Source: Paraphaeosphaeria minitans
Taxonomy: Eukaryota > Ascomycota > Dothideomycetes > Pleosporales > Didymosphaeriaceae
Direction of reading: 5' to 3'
Assembly: GCA_015832175.1 (NCBI GenBank)
Contig: WJXW01000009.1
Location: 310,001-374,000 of the forward strand
DNA: 64,000 bases
Made by a program: the position numbers and the translations under genes
In this document: positions 56,208 to 64,000 of the stretch, one piece after another
How the letters are laid out: each line of letters starts with the position of its first letter
Position numbering within the stretch: the stretch's first letter is position 1
Notes under the pieces: generated by a model
What the model was told of the DNA's origin: nothing
The model's database searches: none
What the model saw: only the letters and a program-made list of their open reading frames with translations

Positions 56208-58065
56208 ATGTCTTCCGAACCCGTCGGTGACTTCGGCCTCATCGGTCTGGCCGTGAGTTCCTCATGATCCCGAGCTGCCCTCTGTACTCGACAGCTTCTG
56301 ATGCAATCGACAGGTCATGGGCCAGAACCTGATTCTCAACGCGTAAGCCGTTACTCACTCCACGCAACCTTTATAAAGCATGGCTGACACAGCATAGCGC
56401 CGATCACGGATTCACCGTACGGACACCATCCCCAATGCCCCTACCTTCTTGTTGGCTAACAGACTCGCCCAGGTTGTAGCATTCAACCGAACGTAAGGAA
56501 GTCGCAACCCAGCGCCGGAAAACGAGGCTGACCAATCCGTAGCGTAGCCAAGGTCGACCGATTCTTGAACGATGGTACCGTCATAACATGCCTTTTGATG
56601 CCGGGTTCAAGCTAATGCGCCGCAGAGGCCAAGGGCAAGTCCATCGTCGGCGCACACTCCATCAAGGAGTTCGTCTCCAAGCTCAAGAAGCCCCGCCGCA
56701 TGATGATGCTCGTCATGGCTGGCAAGCCCGTCGACGACTTCATCGAGCTCCTCCTTAACGAGGGTGGCGCAGAGGAAGGCGACATCATCATCGACGGTGG
56801 AAACTCCCACTACCCCGATACCAACCGCCGCACACAGTACCTCGCTAAGAAGGGCATTCGCTTCGTCGGAACCGGTGTTTCCGGAGGAGAGGAGGGTGCT
56901 CGTTACGGTCCTAGCATCATGCCCGGTGGTAACGAGGAGGCATGGCCCTACATCAAGGACGTCCTTCAGTCCATCTCGGCCAAGTCTGACGGCGAGGCCT
57001 GCTGCCAATGGGTCGGTGACGAGGGTGCCGGTCACTACGTCAAGATGGTGCACAACGGTATCGAGTACGGCGACATGCAGTTGATCTGCGAAGTGAGTCG
57101 ATTGCCATCAATCAATGAATCAGTGCGACCGCTAACCGTGCCAGGCCTACGACATCATGAAGCGTGGTCTTGGAATGAAGGAGAGCGAGATCGGTGATGT
57201 TCTCGCCAAGTGGAACAAGGGCGTGCTGGACTCGTTCCTCATTGAGATCACCCGCGACATCATGTACAAGAACGACGACAGCGACGGCGTGCCCATCGTT
57301 GAGAAGATCCTCGACTCTGCTGGCCAGAAGGGAACCGGCAAGTGGACCGCCATCAACGCTCTCGACCTTGGTATGCCCGTCACCCTGATCGGCGAGGCTG
57401 TCTTTGCTCGTTGCCTTTCTTCGCTCAAGGCTGAGCGTGGCCGTGCTGCTGGCCTCCTTGACGGACCTACCCCTAGCTTCTCCGGCGACAGGCAGCAGTT
57501 CATCGACAACCTCGAGCAGGCTTTGTACGCCTCCAAGATTATCTCGTACGCCCAGGGCTTCATGTTGATCCAGAACGCCGCCAAGGAGTACAACTGGAAG
57601 CTCAACAAGCCCGAGATCGCGCTCATGTGGCGTGGTGGCTGCATTATTCGCTCCGTCTTCTTGAAGGACATCACCAAGGCGTGAGTATCGCTCCCTCCAT
57701 CACAAAACCGTGACTCACATGATCGCAGTTACCGCGCCAACCCCGACCTCGAGAACCTGCTCTTCGACGACTTCTTCAACAAGGCCATTCACAAGGCGCA
57801 GTCCGGCTGGAGAGACGTCGTCTCCAAGGGCGCTCTCTGGGGCATCCCCACCCCGGCCTTCAGCACCGCTCTTTCCTTCTACGACGGCTACCGAACCAAG
57901 GACCTCCCCGCCAACCTCCTCCAGGCCCAGCGCGACTACTTCGGCGCCCACACCTTCCGTGTCAAGCCCGAGTACGCCAGCGAGACCTACCCCGAGGGCA
58001 AGGACATCCACGTCAACTGGACCGGCAGGGGAGGCAACGTGTCGGCGTCTACCTACAACGCATAA
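56208..58065 (+). CDS. GND1: 6-phosphogluconate dehydrogenase, decarboxylating
   Basis: Eight exons, 56208-56252, 56314-56342, 56398-56416, 56473-56492, 56543-56574, 56626-57092, 57145-57680 and 57729-58065, encode 494 residues. The first five exons are tiny (45, 29, 19, 20 and 32 nt) and only their exact joining gives the NADP-binding start GDFGLIGLAVMGQNLILNAA and DHGFTVVAFNRTVAKVDRFL. Later motifs include VMAGKPVDDFIE, IDGGNSHYPDTNRR, GTGVSGGEEGARYGPSIMPG and GTGKWTAINALDLGMPVTLI. The enzyme oxidises and decarboxylates 6-phosphogluconate to ribulose-5-phosphate with NADPH in the cytosolic pentose-phosphate pathway. No key residue is missing. Confidence 0.96.
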
Positions 58066-58349
58066 GCGAAGAGATCTGTATGCTAGATAGACATAGGTAT
58101 AGGCCGGCCGTAAGGGTCTGTCTGCTGGCGATGTGGGAAAAGCGTGCGATGCGTATGCAAATAGTATGAAGGAACCATGTTGGTATTGAAATCAAAGCCA
58201 CTGTCTACCCATCGTCCCCGCCCTTTAACCGCTATCTAATCCACCTGTGCAATCAGTAGGAAAAAATGAAATCGTTACGATAGGCCAAAGCACCGCTCTC
58301 ATTTCTAAATGAAAAAAAGTTACAATTATTGTACACCCCCCAACCATGA

Positions 58350-58706
58350 TCACACTAACACTCTCCCCGCTGGCCATGCTGCAACACAATTCGCATGCCC
58401 CTGTTTATTTATTTGGGAAATAAAAAACTCCCTAACACTTCCCGCCCCTGCCACACAGTTACGCACGCTCAATGTCCGTTCAAACGCCCCCCGTTCGGAC
58501 GGCGCTCGCACCCTCCCCGCTCCCCCACGCAGTAGTTCATGTTGTGGCCGCACCGAGGACACGCTGGGCAAACCGTTCACGTAGCAAAAGGGGGGCGTCG
58601 CGTCGTTGCGGCGGCACGCGCAGCAGATGGTGATCCAGTCGCGTCGCTTCTTCTTCTTCAGCGCGTTTACCGGGTCTGGGGTGGGGAGGGTAGTGTGGGC
58701 GGTCAT
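58350..58706 (-). CDS. Small Cys-containing protein of unknown function, possibly frameshifted
   Basis: The ATG at 58706 opens a 118-codon frame. Residues 1-20 are Pro/Thr-rich and then basic (NALKKKKRRDW), followed by ITICCACRRNDATPPFC. After about residue 42 the frame looks random. The neighbouring frame, however, encodes VCPACPRCGHNMNYC at about 58571-58530, which would complete a zinc-ribbon-like pattern with the preceding Cys-x2-Cys. A one-base shift or a missed very short intron would join them. I do not recognise the family and confidence in the full-length model is low. Confidence 0.4.
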   Translation of the reverse strand: MTAHTTLPTPDPVNALKKKKRRDWITICCACRRNDATPPFCYVNGLPSVSSVRPQHELLRGGAGRVRAPSERGAFERTLSVRNCVAGAGSVREFFISQINKQGHANCVAAWPAGRVLV

Positions 58707-58708
58707 TG

Positions 58709-58738
58709 TGGGTTGGGTTGGGTTGGGTTGGGTTGGGA
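58709..58738. repeat. (GGGTT)n pentanucleotide run
   Basis: About five and a half perfect copies of GGGTT precede GGGATGG. It is just upstream of the minus-strand ATG at 58706. It is not the fungal telomere unit TTAGGG. Confidence 0.9.
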
Positions 58739-58842
58739 TGGATGAACGGACTGGTTAGTTAGTTGGATATGTGAGGATGTTGTGGATTGGGTTGCTGGGG
58801 GGGAGGGCGGTATGTTGAGTTGCTGTGCGGTGGTAGTAGCAT

Positions 58843-60030
<1,188 letters not shown>

Positions 60031-60709
60031 TCAGCCGCCCTTCCGCGGCGCAATGGGTGTGGCGACGGGTGCGCGCGAACCCGCGTTCTTCTTGCGCTGG
60101 AAGTAGTTCTCCAGGATCTTGCGGACCTGGGCCACGCTCTGCTCCTTGCCGGCGGGCGCGGCGAGGTTGTCGACGGTGTAGGGGGGGTTGATGAGGACGG
60201 CGTCGTTGACGACGATCTGGGCGTCGGCCCAACGGGTGGGGAGGCTACAAGATGGTCAGCTGCGGAACGTTGGAGGGCGGAGGGATGCTTGACTCACAGC
60301 CTGGAGACAGCGTCGTAGATGTCCTGCGCCTCCTTGCTCACGCCCTTGCCCTTTTGCGCATCCTTCTTCTTCATCTCCCGGATGGTCTGCTCCTCTCTCG
60401 CGCGGATGGCCGCCAGATCCACCTTCCGGATGGGCGGCAGCGCGCCATCGAACCCAGAGCCTGCGGCTGGGACGCGCTCACCGGCGCCGATCAGCTCGAA
60501 GCTGAGGATGTGCGCAAAGGGAATGATGTGGTAGTCGCCGGGCTGGCTCGAAAGCGGGGCGGACGGGTTCGGCGGGGCGGGCGCGGTGTTGATGGCGATG
60601 GCATTGGTGACGTTGCAGGTGGTGAAGAGGGTGCCCTCGAGCGCGTTGTTGTGGGGGGCGCATGTGATTTTGATGCTGTCTCGGAATCAGCACAGGCTGG
60701 TAAAGTCGT

Positions 60710-60753
<44 letters not shown>

Positions 60754-60882
60754 GGCAGAGGAGACCTACCGCGCGCCCACGGCCTTGTACAGCATCGAGT
60801 CGCCGTTGACGGCGTCCTTGTTGGGCCCAACCCTGGGCGTCGCAATCTTGCCGGCGATGCTCTGGCGCTTGCTCTCCGCCAT
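60031..60882 (-). CDS. Lsm12 homologue (Lsm domain plus anticodon-binding-like domain)
   Basis: Three exons, 60770-60882, 60298-60675 and 60031-60244, with introns of 94 and 53 nt, encode 234 residues. After MAESKRQSIAGKIATPRVGP comes an Lsm-like segment (RIKITCAPHNNALEGTLF, then the IIPFAHILSFELI strand). The C-terminal AD domain is diagnostic: RWADAQIVVNDAVLINPPYT followed by EQSVAQVRKILENYFQRKK. Lsm12 proteins bind Ataxin-2/Pbp1-type RNP complexes and affect mRNA stability; that function is known from other organisms, not shown here. Intron 1 contains a (GTCGCT)n run, listed separately. Confidence 0.88.
60711..60753. repeat. (GTCGCT)n hexanucleotide run inside the Lsm12 intron
   Basis: About seven perfect copies of GTCGCT, lying wholly within intron 1 of the Lsm12-like gene, between donor 60769 and acceptor 60676. 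On the coding strand it reads AGCGAC. Confidence 0.9.
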
Positions 60883-61787
60883 ACTTCTTGCCCTTGTGCT
60901 GCGCGCACTGTCAGTTGTGTATGGTGGTCGTCACGCAGCTTCTCAGCGTGCGACGCTCGCAAAAGGCCCGTTGCCCAAGGCCGCCGTCATGCAAGCAAGA
61001 AGAAAAGGGCACGTGGTCGTGCAAAGGAGCGACTAGAATGAAGCAGCAATGCGCAGGGCACACGCAAAGGGGGGGGCTGCTTGTGGGGGTGCGGCGCGGG
61101 ACAAACGGCGCCTGGGATGCAGGTGGGAAGTTGTCGTACCTTGCCCTGCGCGCTTTCGGTTCGGTACGGTACGGTAGTCTACCAGCGATTTCTGGTTCGA
61201 CTTCTGCCCGTGGGAGGTTGGGTTGCGAGCCGTGCTGCTCTAGCTCGTGAGGTTCCTCTCCTCTCTGCGACTGTTTCAATGTGAATGATGCGACTGTGCA
61301 TCCAGACGTCGTCCACCGTTTGTGCCTCGACCTCACCGCGTGCACATTTCGAGCTAGCGCCAAAGCGGCTAGCCTATCTGAACCCTGAGATCATGTCACG
61401 CAACTGCAATGCCACTCATGGAAAGTTCACATCAAGGTCAGTTGTGTGGGGATGCTTTACTGTGCTTTTGAGGTGTGACGGTCACTCTTAGATAATGGGG
61501 AGATGCATGAGTGAGGATTTTCCGGTACGTGAAATTTTGTGAGAGTAACATTAGGGTCGGAGATCAACAGCGGGGGTATATTGCGATATCTAACATATCT
61601 ATGAGGAACAGGGCATGAGCTGGCTAGATGAATTGCCCCCCGAAGCACGTCTATATCGGGAAGAAACAGGATGCGATGCAGAACAACAATTGAAAATAAT
61701 CAGAACGTAAAAATCAAGAAAAGCCGCAGCAGGAAACATGTTGCCAGATCCTGCTTCAGGGCCGACGGTGGTCAGGATTGTGGTTGC
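60883..61787. other. intergenic, no gene seen
   Basis: 905 bp between the Lsm12 start and the inositol monophosphatase stop. CGGTACGGTACGGTA near 61162-61175 is a short tandem. No supported ORF. Confidence 0.5.
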
Positions 61788-62816
61788 TCAAAAGACGAAC
61801 TTACGTTCGCCCATCATGTCCCACAACTGCTTGACAACGTCCTCCTGCTCCGCACGCTTGGCGCCCCGGACAGCAAGGTACAACCGCCCCTCAAGGGTCG
61901 GCTCCCAGTCCCCAGGATTTGCACTAGCCACCATGCCCCCAGCCTCCTCCAGGATGACCCACCCAGCACAGACATCCCAGACCCAGCAGCCGCCCTCCCA
62001 GAACATGTCAATCTGGCCAGCTGCGACGTAACAAAAGTCCAATGCCGCGGAGCCGTTAGAACGGATGCTGTGCACCATGGCGCCACCGGCCTCCTTGTCC
62101 GTCATCAAGGCCTGGGCCATCGACGTGCGGAGCGCCCAATTGGGACCGGAGCGTTGGGAGCCCCACTCGACAGCTACGAGGGCCTCGTTCAGCGAGGGCA
62201 GGGGCTTCGGGACAGTGGTCAAGGGAAGACGGCGCGTCAGACCCGTGGCGGTGGTCAAGAAGGCGCCCTGCCACTTGATGGCCGTGAACAAGTCGCCGCG
62301 GAAGGGGTTGTAAACCACCCCGACGAACGGCTTCTTCTCAATCGTCAGGGCCAGAGACACGGCGGTGTTAGGAAAGCCGTGAATAAAGTTGAGCGTCCCG
62401 TCGATGGGATCACACACAAACGTCGGCTTGTCCTCGAGCTTGTCGCCCGTCTTGAACCCCTCCTCACCGAGGAAACCGAAGGCCGGATAGGTCGAGGTGA
62501 GACGGTCTTGCACCATCTTCTCAACTGCCTTATCCGTGGCGGTGACCCGGTCGGAGGAGTTCTTCTTGGTATCAGAGTCACCCACAGAGTGGTCCGCATC
62601 GATCATCATTTGGCCGGCCGCGCGGGCAATGTCAACGAGATCGTCCTTGATCTCGCGAAGCATGGCCTCAGTCAGGTCGAGAGCAGCGAGGAAGTCGATC
62701 CGCTGCTGGGCATTGGGTGTAGATGGACCCGCAGAGTTGGGCGCAGTGGCCGGCGGCGTAAGTAGAGCATCCATGGCCTGCATGGATTCAGAATTGGAGG
62801 TAACGAAAACATCCAT
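61788..62816 (-). CDS. Inositol monophosphatase family phosphatase
   Basis: A single exon of 342 residues from the ATG at 62816 (MDVFVTSNSESMQAMDALLT). The frame is open for over 100 codons upstream, with an in-frame ATG at 63107; see findings. The metal-binding motifs of the family are all present: GFLGEEG, DPIDGTLNFIHGFP, then the C-terminal WVWDVCAGWVILEEAGG. Ahead of them lies LVDIARAAGQMMIDAD, a standard first helix. The enzyme hydrolyses myo-inositol-1-phosphate (and often related phosphates such as quinate-pathway or galactose phosphates) in a Mg2+-dependent, Li+-sensitive reaction. Substrate choice within the family cannot be told here. Confidence 0.93.
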   Translation of the reverse strand: MDVFVTSNSESMQAMDALLTPPATAPNSAGPSTPNAQQRIDFLAALDLTEAMLREIKDDLVDIARAAGQMMIDADHSVGDSDTKKNSSDRVTATDKAVEKMVQDRLTSTYPAFGFLGEEGFKTGDKLEDKPTFVCDPIDGTLNFIHGFPNTAVSLALTIEKKPFVGVVYNPFRGDLFTAIKWQGAFLTTATGLTRRLPLTTVPKPLPSLNEALVAVEWGSQRSGPNWALRTSMAQALMTDKEAGGAMVHSIRSNGSAALDFCYVAAGQIDMFWEGGCWVWDVCAGWVILEEAGGMVASANPGDWEPTLEGRLYLAVRGAKRAEQEDVVKQLWDMMGERKFVF

Positions 62817-64000
62817 TGAACAAGTTGTAGTTATTGTTGGCTGTTTCGAGGTGTGGTATGAGACGGTCCGATCCTGCCCAATAGGTCTTGCCTTGGGTAG
62901 TTTAGTCGCGGTAGTTTTGCGTTTAGTTGCAGAACAAGCGAGCGAGGTCGGTCTGGAGTTCATATTCAATCCCCGAGGTGCACATATATGTAGGGTCTGT
63001 ATGCCTTTGGCAGCGTGCAAATACAATGCTCTTCCACAACATTGTGTTACCTGGGATGAAAGAGCATAGCCTATGCTGTGCAACGAGCTTGCTGTGAAAG
63101 ACGCCATTGTGTTCAAGGGAGTCCGGTTTATCCTCAACTGCGCCGAAATATCTTTGAGAGATTGTGCGTTGATAGATTGGTGCGAGTCGTACCTGATGCA
63201 TCTACGCTGGGCTCGGTGTTATACATAGATCCCATGCAAATTCGTGAGTGCATATGATTACCTGCAATGGAGGCCGTTAGAGCCTTCGATCTGAAGGTCG
63301 CAGACGGGCTACAATGGGATCGAATCTTTTTCGGATTAAAAGCACTGTTAACTGGAACAGGTAGTCGCAAGACGGCGTAAGTCTCATACTTCAGAGCATA
63401 CAGCAACATTCAGTCCCACTCCTAACGTTTTGCATTAGGCTTGAGAAAAGCGATTTTGGTTCAATGAGTGCGTTCAGACGACGGAGTATCTCTCTTCGAC
63501 TGGTGAGACGATCGTACGACTTGAGGCCGGACAGATATCTGTAGGCCTACGTGCGAAGATGCACTAAAGCCCGCACAATATCTCGTCGCAAGCAGAATGA
63601 AAGCGTTATAATTGGAGCATGGTGGTCGGAAATGTGCGTTCTCACATGCATGATGTGCAGCATTTGACGCTGGATTTGCTTAGTCACGTAAAATAGCGTC
63701 ATGAAGCCACGGAAGTCGGAACCGAGGTACAGGTGTCTTTCGTCTTCACATAGCTCAAAGGCCGACAGGCTTCTGACCCATACCTATACTCATTGTCCAA
63801 TCCCTCTGAACATTTGCACATTGAAGCAGTTGCTCTCCATGTAGTCGTCCCCTTTAAAGGTTTCGATGTTCCACTATCAAAAGCTCAGGCGAAGAACACC
63901 ACGTGACCTTCCCCTAGAGAGCCTGTTTCACGCTGTCGTTATCTGAAATGTTGGGAATTTCCACGGGTTGGTTGCCAGAGGAACACGCGAAAGCTTGCTT
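62817..64000. other. right-end region, no gene confirmed
   Basis: About 1.2 kb up to the window edge. Apart from the in-frame extension of the phosphatase gene, the only open frames are short. No tRNA or repeat recognised. A gene could begin beyond the edge. Confidence 0.45.

Noticed and set aside
61671..62765. 364-codon plus-strand frame antisense to the inositol monophosphatase
   Set aside because: Shadow of a well-supported gene; composition is Arg/Gly/His-rich noise.

Overview
This is nuclear DNA of a filamentous ascomycete (Pezizomycotina). Dothideomycetes is my best guess, at low confidence. The evidence is short spliceosomal introns (mostly 43-75 nt, GTRNGT...CTAAC...YAG), GC-rich coding DNA, non-operonic genes on both strands, and fungal families such as DUF3824, Ssr4, the Ade2 PurK-PurE fusion, UDP-galactopyranose mutase and a Crh-type GH16 protein. 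I saw no rRNA gene, tRNA gene, CRISPR array or transposon by eye. Exon coordinates below were worked out by hand from splice signals and checked for frame and protein continuity; none is backed by transcript data.

Layout. 1-6.5 kb: minisatellites, an SR-rich DUF3824 protein and a long gene-poor spacer. 6.5-18 kb: housekeeping genes (FEN1 flap endonuclease, glutaryl-CoA dehydrogenase, Ubc4-type E2, a mitochondrial-type non-canonical poly(A) polymerase, Tps2 trehalose-phosphate phosphatase). 18-27 kb: a small conserved-looking protein, an unclear coding stretch, mitochondrial GatB and a 1013-residue disordered protein. 27-34 kb: a more accessory-looking stretch with an F-box-like protein, a threonine-aldolase-type PLP enzyme, possible zinc-finger gene remnants and a HET-like protein. 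34-44 kb: a GPI-anchored Crh-type cell-wall transglycosylase, Pro2, UDP-galactopyranose mutase (GlfA) and, divergent from it across a repeat-filled spacer, a nucleotide-sugar transporter of the GlfB kind. 44-64 kb: ribosomal protein eL18, Ade2, a seven-exon tyrosinase, Ssr4 of SWI/SNF-RSC, an RBM42-like RRM protein, 6-phosphogluconate dehydrogenase, a 180-bp (TAG)n microsatellite, an Lsm12 homologue and an inositol monophosphatase.

How the genes relate. Most neighbours are functionally unrelated, as usual in fungi. The clearest functional pairing is the mutase that makes UDP-galactofuranose with a transporter that could carry it into the Golgi; the nearby GH16 protein also acts in the cell wall. 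I found no convincing new multi-gene system. The most interesting signals are in gene structure: a 6-nt micro-exon, a stop-free 51-nt intron, a candidate splice switch that would remove a GPI anchor, a possible one-base frameshift across a zinc-finger motif, and the repeats in the GlfA/GlfB spacer.
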